From assembly GCF_933775445.1 (NCBI RefSeq), contig NC_065874.1:28900501-28964500 (forward strand): a stretch of 64,000 nt of DNA. Direction: 5' to 3'. The notes below the pieces were generated by a model, which ran no database searches, was not told where the DNA came from, and saw only the letters and a list, made by a program, of their open reading frames with translations. The position numbers were made by a program, and so were the translations under genes. Below are positions 50,868 through 63,548 of this stretch, piece after piece (position 1 is the stretch's first letter; the number at the start of each line of letters is the position of its first letter). Origin of the DNA: Argentina anserina. Its lineage: Eukaryota; Streptophyta; Magnoliopsida; Rosales; Rosaceae.

Positions 50868-53194
50868 TGTAATAACCCGAATATTCAAACACATTTCTTG
50901 TAATTTTTCTAAATTAATATAAAGGTGTTTTGTATAATTTATGGTCCTACACCTTCGATTAAGCATTATTCAAAGTCGGATCGATTTCGAGAAATCAAAA
51001 GCTTGAAAACGATTAAGTTTTAAGGGGTCAAGAGTTGCCTTTTGACTCGTTGCTTATCTCTAAAAATTTCCTTTATGAAGGTTGTAGAACTCGTCGATAC
51101 GAGTTCATAAACATGTAACAAGCTTAAATCGGGTAATGTATGTGGAAGTTGTTAGCAAACAACGTTTAGTTTCCGATTTTAGAAGGGATATAAAAGGGCA
51201 ATTTTAAAAATCCTAAAAATTAGATTTTTTTTAAACGCAAAGCCACACACAACGTGACTTCGCCTCGACCCCGACCCCGACCCATCTCTGCGTCAATCTC
51301 CTTCTCCTCTGATCTTCCTCGTCTGGCCGTCGTGTTAGTCGCCACCGGTCCCATTGAAACCGCACGACCGTATCTTTCAGGTCTGGGCTGGTAGCACTCC
51401 ATTCTCGTAGTCTAGAAATCACTACAACGCAGTGAACCGTGGTAGCCTCGCCGAAGTTGTCTTCCCTTCCAGTTGTTTCAGAGCTTGGTAAGAGTGGAGT
51501 GGCGTCGCGTAGGAGTTGAGTGTCGACCCAAGCGAGTAGTTCGATTTGGTTTGAAGCATAGAGAAAGGATTAGACAGAAATTTACTTCGGGATATATCGG
51601 CTCGGAAAGCCACTTGTGCTAGGTAATTTTCGATCTCCAGTTTTTAAATTTGTGAGTACTACTGGTTAGGAATTTGGGAGCAAGGGGTGGTTTGAGGTGG
51701 GGGTGGCTGGCAGCAGGTACCACTGTGTTTGGGATACAATTTTCAGTTAAGATATGAGGTTCTGATTCATGATTATGCCCTGTGTGTTGTTATGAGTCGG
51801 TAGAATTAATGAAATTCTTATGTTTCATCAAGTGTAGTATAATTATTGGGTTCACTTAGTTTTGGAATTTATCAAAATCCATGATTGTGAGCGAGTCACA
51901 GCCTTGATTTTAGGCAGTGGAGACTCTGGAGAGGGTTTCAACAAGGGTGGTTGTTGACAATTGTTTAAGGAGATTTTAGAAAGAGTTAGATTAATTAAAC
52001 TTACATCAGTTTATTCCTTATTAAGTGAAATTTATGTCACTTAGGTGTAGAAGAGGCAAGAGAGTGAGCCTCACTCAGTGTAGTAGAAGACGCAACGGGA
52101 GTTAGAGGTGAGTAAATCTCACGTTGTTAATGTTACTTTTTGGTTATTGACATAATGTAGTGATTTATATATGTATATTTAATGGTACGTAAATGTGATA
52201 TGCATATATACATTGTTATATTATACATTGCTAAATATATGCGGAATATAGTGATGTTGTTTGTGATTAATTGTTATTGTGACAGAAAGGACCAGAAAGG
52301 AAGAAAATGTACATTCGGGTAAATTGGATTATTTAATGTTAATTATGGTTTATTGTGTGGAGGATGTGACCGGAAGGAAAGAAAATGTATCTTCCGGTAA
52401 AGTGGATTATTGTTGTGGTGTTAGACTGGAAGGGAATAAAATGTACATTCCGGTAAAAGTGTTGTTTCATTGTGAGTTTTTGTTGTTTTACCTTAGTGGC
52501 GGCCAAAGTGGCGAAAATTGAATCTCTGTTGTTTTGCCTTAGTGGAAGCCTAAGTGGCGTTAGACAAACGTTGGAACCACATCTTGACTGGGTGTGGGGA
52601 TGATTAGTTAGAGCTCTAGTCTTTATTGCCAATCTATTTATGGGGGCGATGATGGGGTCGCTCGAACCCCTGGAATATAATGTTGTGAGTTGAATGGATA
52701 TTTTTTCATCTTGTCGTTGTTGGTTCTAGTGTTTTATAGGGGACTAGAACTAACATTTCTGTGTTGCATTGGATCTTGAATTTTGGGTTGAGTTGTTATT
52801 GATTAATCAACAAAGTAATTTCTTTTGTGTTGATTTACTCATACGAGCTGTAAAACTCACCAAATTTGTGTTTACAATCCCAGTGCACCAATTGATGGTG
52901 TATGAGATAAACCTACAGGTGGTGATTATCATACTTAAGGAGTTTTTTGTTGGAGCATTGCCAAGTAGTTCCCATTTTGTTTTGGTGAGGACTCGAGTGA
53001 ATTTTACACTATCCAATTTAGGTTACTATGTTGTACATTGGTGATGTATTATTCATGATGACTGAGTCGCATTTTGAACTCATTTTTTGATACACTATTA
53101 CTGTTAAGTAATTTCAATGAAATTGAGGTTATTTTAGAGTTATTCACAACCTTGAAATTTGGAATTGTGTCGTTCAAATTTTGGGGCTGTGACA
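50868..53194. mobile_element. solo LTR, 2.33 kb, related to the gypsy LTR
   Basis: It begins TGTAATAACCCGAATATTC and ends GGGGCTGTGACA, flanked by an exact 5-bp duplication TTGAT (50863-50867 and 53195-53199). It shares several blocks with the 3' LTR at 45727-48470 (for example CATACGAGCTG and GCACCxATTxGATGGTGTATG). No internal region remains, so recombination between LTRs removed it. Confidence 0.85.
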
Positions 53195-53199
53195 TTGAT

Positions 53200-54030
53200 G
53201 GCGGCCAAGCTACAATCCTTGACTAGGGTTTCACAAGATATGTTTTGGATTTGGGCTTTGGAGCTTGGGTCTAAACCCAATATTACTTTCTTTTAATTTA
53301 ATTTATTGTCTATTGTTATGCTTATATCAGTAATAGAATTGACACTTTTTTTTCTTCGATTTGAGCTTATTACTAAAAAATAGTTCTCTACCACATTCTA
53401 GCTTTGAGTTTTGACTCATAACCTTTTGTCTGATGCTTTAACACAATGAATGAGTATGTACCGACTATTTAGGCCGTATAAGTATCTATAAAACATATTG
53501 GTTTCTCGTAAAAAAAACACATTTCTTTAGAAAACACAATTATTGTACTAATGTATCAGCTAGCTAGTAAGATGATTGTTATTTCATTTTCAGTACAAAG
53601 ACACAATCATGTTGAATAGTCTAGTACAATTTGTACTACGTACGTACTAGTGTTGGTTATTTACAAATGTCTAGTACACAAACATTGAAAGGCTAATACA
53701 ATGTTTTACCATGCATGAATATAACGTTGTGAAATAGATATGTCGAGAGTGCGAGGCCAAGGCTCTAAAGAGACTAATCGATCATATTATGTATATTTTT
53801 TTGAAAGGGGATCATATTATATTTCTTGCATGCCTTAAAAAAGTATATATTTATTCTGGGAAGTTATTTAATATATTATTAACTAAACAACTAGTGTTTT
53901 GGAAGACAAATGAAATAATGTATAAATTTTAGGTTAATTTAGAATCAATGATAGAACAGAACAGCCGCGATCAATAAAAGAACACTTCCTTTTGAACCAG
54001 ATTAACAGGTTAACTTCACCGGCCATGTAG

Positions 54031-54071
<41 letters not shown>
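53200..54071. other. intergenic, nothing recognised
   Basis: AT-rich sequence without coding features. It ends in a (TA)n tract into which the next MITE is inserted. Confidence 0.5.
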
Positions 54072-54076
<5 letters not shown>

Positions 54077-54467
54077 CTTATTCAGGTGAACCTTCACTCT
54101 GAAATTATAGAGTGAAGTTCTGATTTTGGCACACTTTTCGGTCAAATTTTTTCATCATAAGTGATTCAATATTTATGTATGCTATTCAAGATCATGTCTA
54201 CAAAATTTCATCCAATTTAACAATAGTTTGATCTTTCAAAATCGAGATTTACACGAACGGTTCACGTTGAACAACTTTAATTTGTTCATTGATTTGATCT
54301 AATTTTAATACCTTAACAATGTCCGAATTTGATGAAATTTTGTATAGATGATCTTGAATAGCATACCTAAATATTAAATCACTTATGGTGAAAACATTTG
54401 ACCGAAAAGTGTGTCAAAATTAAAATTTCACTCTGTAATTTCATAATGAAAGTTCACTCTGGATAGG

Positions 54468-54472
<5 letters not shown>
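54072..54472. mobile_element. foldback MITE, copy 3
   Basis: Close relative of the element at 48880-49284 (shared TCACTCTGAAATTA, GGCACACTTTTCGGTC and ACACGAACGGTTCACGTTGA), again between two long (TA)n tracts. It ends less than 200 bp before the promoter block of metallothionein 3. Confidence 0.85.
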
Positions 54473-54510
<38 letters not shown>

Positions 54511-54634
54511 ATATGTACTTCCTCCCATCCCTAAATGAAACAAGTACGTACTTCACTACTTCACCCAGTTGGATTTGAGTGGTGCATCAATAATTCATAT
54601 TTCAATCCAAAAGAATCCCGATCGATAAGCCAGT

Positions 54635-54698
54635 CACGTGTACGGTGGATCTCATTCCTGCAATTCTACATTTCAATCAGTTTCTGCATTATATATAG
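54635..54698 (+). promoter_or_regulatory. metallothionein 3 promoter block (G-box, TATA)
   Basis: CACGTGTACGGTGGATCTCA (54635-54654) matches the metallothionein 1 promoter block at 18 of 20 positions. TATATATAG follows at 54690-54698, about 105 bp before the start codon. Conserved despite 34 kb of intervening DNA. Confidence 0.6.
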
Positions 54699-54801
54699 CA
54701 TCCGAGTCTGTACTAGGTTTAATGTACCACTCAGCCATTCATATTCATCTCTCTATCTCTATTTCAATCTCTTGTATCTTTCTCTGAGTTGCTTACTGAA
54801 A

Positions 54802-55361
54802 ATGCCTTGCGGAAATCCAAACTGCTCGTGCGGATCCAGCTGCTCGTGCGGCGACAACTGCAGGTAATGAATTCTTCTCGTTTCTTCAAAACACTGTAGC
54901 CCTATATATTCATCTTCTTTCTCTAAGTTTATTCTGTACGTGTGCGTCTATATGCAGCTGCGGAAGGACTGGCTTGGGTTTCTCAGAGAACACCTCCTCC
55001 TCTAAGGTCGTCATTGCTGGGTTTGCACCGCTAAAGATGTAATCTATCTCCGCCTCATTTCTTTCTGAGTGCATTTCCTGATTTCGTTTGAACATATAGC
55101 AGAAAAAGGAAACACCAATATGTCTATATAACCCCTTGGAGAAATTCTGATGGCTATGGGTTCGTTGATGAGATTAAATTTACTTTTAAGAAAATAAAAG
55201 AGCTAATTCATCCATGTTATGTACGCATACATGTGAGCGGATTATTATGAGGATTGAAATGTGGATTACTAATTAATTTTAGTTGTGTCGATTAAAATCT
55301 GGTGATTTTCTTCTTGTTTTTATACAGGTATTATGAGGATTCATTCGTCTTTCACAAATGA
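54802..55361 (+). CDS. metallothionein-like, lacking C-terminal Cys cluster
   Basis: Third member of the local metallothionein set. Exons 54802-54863, 54958-55038 and 55328-55361 join in the same phases as the other two and give 58 residues. The N-cluster has seven Cys (C3, then CSC, CSC and CSC pairs). The spacer contains KVVIAGFAPLK, close to the second gene's TLIAGFAPVK. Exon 3 begins normally (MYYEDS) but ends at FVFHK and a stop, so the six-Cys C-terminal cluster is missing; no other frame after it contains Cys-rich sequence. Metal capacity would be about halved. It may be a divergent functional single-domain protein or an early pseudogene; splice sites and promoter look intact. Confidence 0.75.
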
Positions 55362-55890
55362 TCTGTACTTCTAGCTATACATGGATCTCAAGCAGAGAAG
55401 CCCCTATACGTAGAAGAGAGCTTGTTGGGTTTGGAGCCTTATTGTGAAATACAAATGCCTGCAAATTTATGGATTTATAGCTAGGATATATTGTGTTTTA
55501 TGTTGTGGGTTGTGGCTAGCTTGTATGTTCTTGATCACTTCTTCCTAAATTATGATTATTATTTTTGCTTCTTCTGGACGGTCTTAAGTTCCTCCTCTAT
55601 AAGGCCTAACTGTTACTAAAAAATGGCCATATGCCTATATATATCCTTAAACTTCACCCACTATATCGGATGGAGAAATTCAATGGGTCAATACAACATG
55701 ATTTGATATTGGTGGAAATTGACCCATTGGAGTTTCGACAAGAATAGGGACATCAAAACATTAAGGGTGCGTCTATAGTCATCCCATCAATTCATTTGTT
55801 CACCCCATAAAGATTTTTAATTAGTGAAAGAGTATATTATGTAAGTGCAAAATGACTATTAAGTACACCAATTTTCTAAATTACATAATC
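55362..55890 (+). other. metallothionein 3 3' UTR and intergenic
   Basis: Contains a weakened form of the 3' UTR inverted repeat seen in the other two genes (GCAAATTTA near 55461 and CTAGGATAT near 55481). No gene after that. Confidence 0.5.
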
Positions 55891-56297
55891 ATTAATTATA
55901 TGACAAAATTGCCAAAATACACACCAAATTTGGCTGAAATTGTCAATTTGCACCCTATCATTTACATTTAATTGTTTATATCCAATTTTGCGTCATATGT
56001 CATGCACATGAAGGGTAATGTTGTCATTTTCTATTTATATTCTTCTTAAAAACAAATAAAAATATTCTTTAAAATAAGGATTGTTATTTTTTAATAAATA
56101 TATAATGACAATATTGTCCCTCAAATGCATGACATGTGACTTAAAATTGGATGAAAAACATTAAATTTAACGGATGAGGTGTAAATCTGCAATTTTTACC
56201 AAGTTTAAGAGACAAATTGACTCAAATGCAAGTTCAGGGTATAAACTGACAATTATGGCCAAGTTTGGGGTACAAATTGACATTTTTGCCTAATTAT
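55891..56297. mobile_element. possible MITE with 60-bp inverted ends
   Basis: The left end TAATTATATGACAAAATTGCC and the inverse of the right end (TAATTAGGCAAAAATGTCAA) are related over about 60 bp (CCAAATTTGGCTGAAATTGTC / CCAAACTTGGCCATAATTGTC). AT-rich core, no coding sequence. Confidence 0.45.
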
Positions 56298-57168
56298 ATA
56301 TATATACAAATATATTTAAATTGCCACCCAAATTTGAAAAAAATTCTCCATTTTTATTGAAAATTTTTCTATTTTTTTGTTCAATAATTATACGTAATTC
56401 ATTATTCAAATCATAAATCATTATTATCAACTTAATAAAATCATTATAATACCTTTTGAACATCTGAAGAAGAAAACATTTAACACCAAAATCAATATTT
56501 TTTTCATTGTTCAAAATTGATAATGTATGACTTTTTTTTCTATAACTCAAAGTTGTTATGGAGATTCTATTCATACTTCCAAAAATAGTAGTTAGACCTC
56601 CTTACTCAATAGACCTCAATTTTGCTTTTATAGATACCTAAAATGCTATTTAAACCTCCATAGTTTTTCTAAAATGTCAATCAATAAATTTGATATATCA
56701 AATGAGACTACAATCAATTAATTTTTTTCCTACTCTATTTTAAATTCATTTATTATATACAACTCGAAAAATGTATAATAATCACACAAACTATCTTAAT
56801 TATCGAATTAATTCACTCTTCCACTCGTTTTCTAAATTCATAATAAAATTGGTAAACTATTTTTTTCATTCATTGATATATTATATATATATATATATAT
56901 ATGCAACTCACCAATAATTAACATCAACATATATGAAATATTCTAACTTCTAATGAACGAGTTTTGTTCTTTGGCTCAAATCAAAGTTTAAGAGAAATTT
57001 TAGATAGTTATATAGTTTATACATTAAATCGTCTACATTCAATTTGATGTTAATCATCTATATTTAATTTTTTAGTTATGATGTTTATCAAAAAAGAAGA
57101 TAATCAATTAAATCATTTTATGCAATTTGATATCCCATTTTGGGATTTTCTAGTAACAAATATAAAAG
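56298..57168. other. intergenic, AT-rich
   Basis: No gene seen. A (TA)n tract lies near 56881-56900. The copia element begins at the right edge. Confidence 0.5.
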
Positions 57169-57352
57169 TGATGCAGGATGAAATAATTGTGTATTAATGA
57201 ATAATATGGTGGCTATATATAGGCATATACAAAACCACAATCCCGTAGGATTTGGAGTCCTAATCTATTACGGAGATGCTAATCTATCTCCTAATGGGAA
57301 ACCTATCAGGCTAAGACACACACAAGGGTAGAATAGTAATTCTCTCGGAACA
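57169..57352 (-). repeat. copia 3' LTR, about 184 bp
   Basis: On the minus strand it starts TGTTCCGAGAGAATTACT right after the polypurine tract AAGGGGGAG (57361 to 57353) and ends near CATCCTGCA or CATCA (57169-57172). No partner LTR is seen before the window ends. The short LTR is normal for copia. Confidence 0.7.
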
Positions 57353-57653
57353 CTCCCCCTTGTGTCGCATGCCTAGGTTGCATGGCGCACAACGTTGCCT
57401 CGGTAAAAACCTTGTCAAGCAAAACAAAAACCTCTCGGGTAAAACAAAAGCTTGATCGAAGGGAAAAAGGGCACAACGCACCAACTACTTAAGGATCTTA
57501 ACATGTGATGTAGACTCCCCCTGAAGTCTACCAAACAGAGTGTTCCGATAAACGACGCATGCCAATGCTCTTCACATGTTTCACAAAAGTAGATTTAGGC
57601 AAAGACTTGGTGAACAAATCCGCAACATTGGATTCTGAACTGACTTGATTGAT

Positions 57654-60600
57654 CTAAACATTCAAGAACTTCTGTTGTTGAACGTTGTAGAAGAACTTAG
57701 GCGAAATATGCTTGGTGTTGTCTCCCTTGATAAAACCTAACTTTGTCTGCTCTATGCAAGCAGCATTATCTTCATAAATGCACGTAGGTTGATCAGTTGT
57801 AGAAACTAATCCACAAGAATCACGAATATGGCGAACAAGTGATCGTAGCCAAACACATTCTTTAACTGCTTCATGGAGAGCGATGATCTCCGCGTGATTC
57901 GAAGAAGTAGCAACAAGAGTTTGCTTAGTGGATCTCCAAGATATCGCCGTATTCCCAATGGTAAACACATAACCGGTTTGAGAACGAGCCTTGTGAGGGT
58001 CAGAGAGGTACCATGCGTCGGCATAACCAACTAACAAGTTATTTGGAGTCTTTGCATCGGGGGAAAGAGCTGCACGGGACCGGTTTCTGCTCTCGGCACC
58101 GCGCACGGTCTTCACGCCATGGCGGCTGGCGGCGTCGCTGCGGCGTACGGCGGCAAGGCCGGGGTCGGCGACGGCGGTGGTGTGGGGAGATACCGTGGCG
58201 GTGTTCTCTCTGCAATAGGGGTAGACCAATCCCATGTCAAGGGAGCCTTTCAAGTATCGAAACAAATGCTTGATTCCATTCCAATGACGTAGCGTATGCG
58301 CGGAGCTAAATCTAGCTAATAAGTTCACTGCGAAAGATATGTCCGGTCTAGTGCATTGAGCAAGATACAATAGTGCCCCAATTGCACTAAGGTATGGAAC
58401 TTCAAGACCAAGAACTTCTTCATCATCCTCTTTAGGACGGAAGGGATCCTTCTTGATATCTAGACTTCGGACGACCATGGGAGTAGACAATGGATTGCAT
58501 ATATCCATATTGAAATGTCGAAGCATCTTCTGCGTGTAATTTGACTGATGCACTAAGATGCCGTAGGCCCTATGCACAAGCTCAAGGCCGAGACAGAATT
58601 TCTTCCTCCCTAGGTCTTTCATCTCAAATTCCGACTTCAAATAAGACACGTTCTCTTGAATCTCATCAAGAGTACCGATTATGTTCATGTCATCAACGTA
58701 GACTGCAACGATGACGAATCCGGAATTTGTCTTTCGTATGAACACACATGGGCATAGTTCATCATTCTTGTAACCCCTTCTCACCAAGTATTGATGCAAC
58801 CGATTGTACCACATTCTTCCGGATTGCTTTAACCCGTACAATGAATGACGTAATCTGACTGCATGAGCACTCCGTGGTCTGGAGGCACTTGATGGAGGTA
58901 AAGGTAGTCCCTCTGGAGCTTTCATGTATATCTATGCGTCAAGATCCCCATAGAGATAAGCTGTGACCACATCCATAAGCTGCATGTTTAGTCTTTCGGA
59001 CACTACCAGACTAATAAGGTAGCAGAAGGTAATGATGTCCATAACAGGAGAATAAGTCTCTTCATAGTCAATACCAGGTCGTTGTGAGAATCCTTGCGCC
59101 ACGAGTCTTGCCTTATAGCGCACGATCTCGTTCATCTCATTACGCTTACGAACGAAGACCCATTTATGTCCAACAAGTTTGACATCTCTTGGAGTCAATT
59201 CAACCTTTCCGAAGACTTCTCGCTTCGCTAATGAGTCAAGTTCTACCTGGATTGCTTCCTTCCACTTCGGCCAATCTGCTCTGCGTTCGCATTCAGCTAC
59301 AGAGCGAGGTTCAACATCGTCTTCAGATATGATCTCATGTGCGACGGAATAAGCGAAAACGTCATCAATGCATGTAGTGGCTCGGTTTCGGACCGACTGC
59401 TCACTTGTGTAGTTCACTGAGATTTCGTTGTTCTCTGGCATCAATCAAGGTTCCATAGCGTCCCACGGTAACACTTGAGTTGATTCATGGACATAGCTGT
59501 AATCAGAGACAACTTCATACGATGGTGATTCATCGTTGATGACGCGTTGTGCCTTAGTCGTTCGCTTCTTTCTAGGTTTTGAATCCCTAGAGTTTATCGG
59601 TCTCCCCCTTTTTCTTTGAGGAGCCGAGGCTGAAGCTGCTCCATGCAGGGCCATCTCGGCATCGTCACCACAAGGGCGGCCGGCAACACCACGGCGTACG
59701 GTGGTGCCGTCGCCGGCCTTCGTCCCACTGTCAGGGGCGGTGCCAAAGTTTCTAGGTCCAGGAGCTTGTCTTCCACGCCCGTATTTCGGGACATCCAACC
59801 GTGCCGGTACGTTCGCAGCGGGTATGTTTGATCTCGTCACTTTAGCAATATCTACAAAGCCGTCGGGCATCGAATCCGCGACTTTCTGGAGGTCGATAAT
59901 GCGTTACACTTCTAACTCGCTTTGAGCAGTGCGGGGATCATAATGAGACATAGTGGGGACACACCACGTCAATTCCTGACGTTCATTTGGAATGATAACA
60001 TTCCCATCTCCCCCTAACGAAGGGAAGCATGTCTCATCAAAGTGACAATCTGCAAATCTTGCAGTAAAGAGATCTCTGGTGGTTGGTTCTAAGTAGCGGA
60101 CAATCGTTGGGGAATTATAGCCAACATAGATATCTAATCGTCTCTGAGGACCCATCTTAGTACGCAGCGGAGGCGTAATAGGCACATAAACGGCGCAACC
60201 AAAGATGCGTAAGTGTGAAATATTGGGTTCGTAACCAGTTACCATATGGTACGCACTAAACGCTTGGTTAGCCGCGGGTCGGAAACGAATAAGTGTCGCT
60301 GCATGCAACACTGCATATCCCCACGCAGAGACCGGCAGGTTAGTACCCATAACCATTGCCCGAGCAACAAGCTGAATACGCTTGATGGTAGCCTCTGCTA
60401 GACCGTTCTGTGAATGAACAAGAGGAACGAGATGTTCAACTTCGATCCCAATAGACATGCAGTAATCATCAAAAGTTTTGGAGGTGAATTCTCCAGCATT
60501 ATCCAAACGAATGGATTTGATAGGATAATCGGGGTGGTGAGCCCGAAGTTTGATGATCTCAGCTAATAACTTGGCAAATGTAGCATTCCTTGTGGATAGC

Positions 60601-61522
60601 AAAGCGACGTGTGACCAACGCGTCGATGCATCAACCAATACCATAAAATATCGAAAAGGTCCGCATTCTGGTTGAATAGGTCCACAAATGTCACCTTGGA
60701 TACGTTGTAAGAATGGAATGTTCTCGGTTGAAGCTTTAGCAAAAGAAGGACATCCTTGAAATTTAGCAAGAGAACAAGCTTTGCAAAACGAGCGATGGCA
60801 TCAGAAATTTCCATGGAGGCATTTGAAAGCACGGGAGGCATCACAAGCTCCTGTGAAGGAGGGGATGCCGCCACTGACGGCATGAAAGCCGTGGAGCTGC
60901 CGAGTGAGGCATGCTCGGCCACACCATGCGGTGCATGGGTAGGCACGGCCTCACCGTGCGGAGCACGGGTGAGGTGATCCTCCAATCGCTTCCGGGACTT
61001 GAAAAATGGATGACCATGTGAATTCTTAAGAATTCTAATCATCATATCACGTCCAGGTTGCCCGAGACGGGCATGCCAAAGCATATAAGAGTCCGAATCA
61101 CGAAAGTTGCGTTCAACCGCATATGATTCAAAGATCCGAATGGAAGTAAGATACAAACCATTCCCAAGACTCTTCATCTTCTCTAAGATGCGGCGATGAC
61201 CTGCTTTCTCAGAGGTAACACAAAGATATTCCTCTCCATTCTCAACATAAGTATCGAGGTGAAAACCATTGGCACGTATGTCCTTAAAACTTAGCAACGT
61301 GCGGGGAGACTTCGGCGCATAAAGAGCGTCTACGACGTTAAGAGTCGTACCATTAGGCAACATGAAAGAAGCAGTGCCTCTTCCTTGAATGATGGATTTC
61401 GAGCCAATCATTGTAGTCATCGAAGAAGTAGAAAACACTAGATCCGTGAACAACTGCCTGTGCCGTAGGACAGTGTGGGTGGTTCCGCAATAAGCTAGAC
61501 ATTCGATTTCACCGTGGGACAT
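57654..61522 (-). pseudogene. copia pol: protease, integrase, RT, RNase H
   Basis: Minus strand from 61522. Protease CGTTHTVL lacks its catalytic Asp: the residue before CGT is Tyr. The GAG-pre-integrase block MLWHARLGQPGRDMM follows. A frameshift near 60795 leads to the integrase zinc region (FCKACSLAKFQ) and core with VDASTRWSHV, IRLDNAGEFTSK and HSQNGLAEATIKR (D, D, E). A stop lies near 59904; RT resumes with KWVFVRKRNE, YKARLVAQGFSQ and, after a stop at 58932-58934, catalytic YVDDMNIIGT near 58690. RNase H has VGYADAWYLSDPHKARSQTGY (first 20 relevant residues of the block) and TKQTLVATSSNHAEI. GC-rich insertions interrupt at about 60820-60975, 59640-59800 and 58060-58210. It ends at 57654. 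Confidence 0.88.
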
Positions 61523-62481
61523 CTACAAAATGACAATTAAGAGAGTCAGCGACACGGGAACAATTCTATACAATACGCCGTAGGATATTGTAAGAATGGG
61601 AATCGGAACAAAGGTTGATCCCATCGAATGTATCACATGGCAATAATACTACATTCTTCAACTAAAGAGTTGGAAATCATGGTATTGAAGCAGTGAAATA
61701 CCAAACAGTAAACTAGGGTGGTAGAAACCATCCAAAAATGGTGTGGAAAACGCACACAAAGAGTACCGGTGAGTGCATATAACGGACTTGGAGAAAACCA
61801 GAAAAACGAACCGGAAAACCATGTCAAAAGAACTCAAAACCGGGTGAATTTTGGACGAGGAAATCGTGGCAGCAGGGACTGCTGCAATATGCCGGAAAAA
61901 TGACGAGAAACGACGGAAAAAAATCGTCGAAAAAACTCGTTGGAAAACCGGCGGCACCGATTGCCGGAAAACCGGCCGGCGGCGGTCGGAACTGGCCGAT
62001 ATGGAGGCCGGAACTTCAGGTCCGACAGAGGACGCCGGCAGGAACCGGGTGGCGGTGCCGGAGATGCCCGGAATATGGCGAATACGCCGGCAAAACGTGC
62101 CGGAAACACTGGAACAATGTCCGGGTCCGGCCAAGGGCAAAACGACGTCGTTTTTCGACGTTCCGAGGTTCGTTTTCAAAATTTTAAGTTCCAAATTCAT
62201 AATGTAGTGCTATTGGGGTCCCATGTAACCCAAAAACGTCCAATTTAAAAACCACGTGAGTTGCACACGTTGATCATCATGTTAAGTGTCGGGTAAATAA
62301 AATTCTCAAAGAGATCGTCTTGTAAGCAAGAATTGAGAAATTTTATTGAATGCCATTCTTTAATACATCACAGATGAACTTCTAATTCCAAAATCAAAAG
62401 ACTATTACAAAGTCAATGAAAATAACAATGGCGGTCGGTCATAACAATACTTGAATCATAAAGCTAAAGAAGCTAAAACGA
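61523..62481 (-). other. copia spacer between gag and pol
   Basis: About 960 bp without a supported gene separates the gag stop from the pol frame. On the minus strand an AATAAA lies at 62347-62342, 135 nt after the gag stop. A GC-rich block at 61840-62190 has many CCGGAAAA/CCGGC repeats and incidental open frames on both strands. The pol frame starts directly after an acceptor-like TTTTGTAG (before 61522). See the finding on split gag expression. Confidence 0.6.
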
Positions 62482-63548
62482 CTAATCAAAGTCGGGAGTA
62501 TCCATGGTAGCAACCAGAGGCCTAGCCTTAGAAGCATGGGGCTCGGGCTTCATGGAGATATGGTGAGTCTCGATCTCATGGTCCTCATCCACATGATTCG
62601 ATTCGGGTTGTAGAAACTTCTTGTAGGCGGAGTAAGCCTTGATCATCTCTTTGCTAGCCCGACAATCGCGATTAAAGTGCTTGAAGGAGCCACATTTGAA
62701 GCATGGAGACTTGCCATTACCGGAAGTTGAGGCATTATGAGGCGCCTGACCTCCTTGGAGTTTGGGATGGGGATGGCCTCCCCCAGAGGGTGCGGCGCCG
62801 CCACCATCATGGGTCCAAGTATTGGACCGAGGCCGAGATCGGCCTTGTTGCCTCCCACCACAAGAGTTGTTACTTTGGTGCTGATATGGAGCGTTCCTTG
62901 ATTGATTCTTTTGCTTATGAGCTTTTCCATAGTTAGATTGTGACGTAGATATTCTTTTAGTGCCAACAGGTCTATTGTTGTTGTTGAGGAGAATCTCAGA
63001 ATGTCTCTCCTTCTTAGCCAAGAGTGCCATTAAGTCGGCAAAAGACCGGATCTTCCCTTCCTCTACATGAGTGCGGTACGTATGAGCTTGAACCTCATAG
63101 TTGATTGGAAACGTATCCAATGTCTTATTGAGAAGATCTAGGTTGGTCTTGATGACACAAACGGTGCCAAGATCGGATTGCAAGCATAGCATATCCTGAT
63201 TGAAATAATCCACTCTCTTATAGTCCAATAGACGGATGTTATCCCATCTAAAGGTCAATTCAGGAATAAGCTTATCATGAACGTTGTTGTACCGCAAGCG
63301 TAGTTTGTCCCATAATTCTTTAGGATCTTTTACGTTCAAGTATTGCCTCTTAAGAGTTGCATGGATGTGACGTCTCATGAAGATGAGAGTCTGAGTCTTA
63401 GCCATGGGTGGGAAATCAGCAGGAGGGTCGGCAAACATGCCTTCGATCCCTCGGCTCTCGAAAGCGAGTTCCATGTCGGAAACCCAGCGGTGGTATTCCT
63501 TCCTTCTAGATCAAGAAGGCCAAATTCCGGTCGAGATGGCGATGACAT
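62482..63548 (-). pseudogene. copia gag (UBN2 type), with frameshift
   Basis: Minus strand. The start codon at 63548-63546 follows TTTTGTAG. The first ~15 codons (PEFGLLDLEGRN) and the main frame (YHRWVSDMELAFESRGIEG) are joined only by a one-base frameshift near 63505. The central domain is the UBN2/Retrotrans_gag type (ELWDKLRLRYNN, DYFNQDMLCLQSDL). A linker rich in Asn, Gln and Gly precedes a single CCHC zinc knuckle CFKCGSFKHFNRDC near 62690. The product would package element RNA in cytoplasmic particles. The frame ends with its own stop (DTPDFD) and is not continuous with pol. Confidence 0.85.
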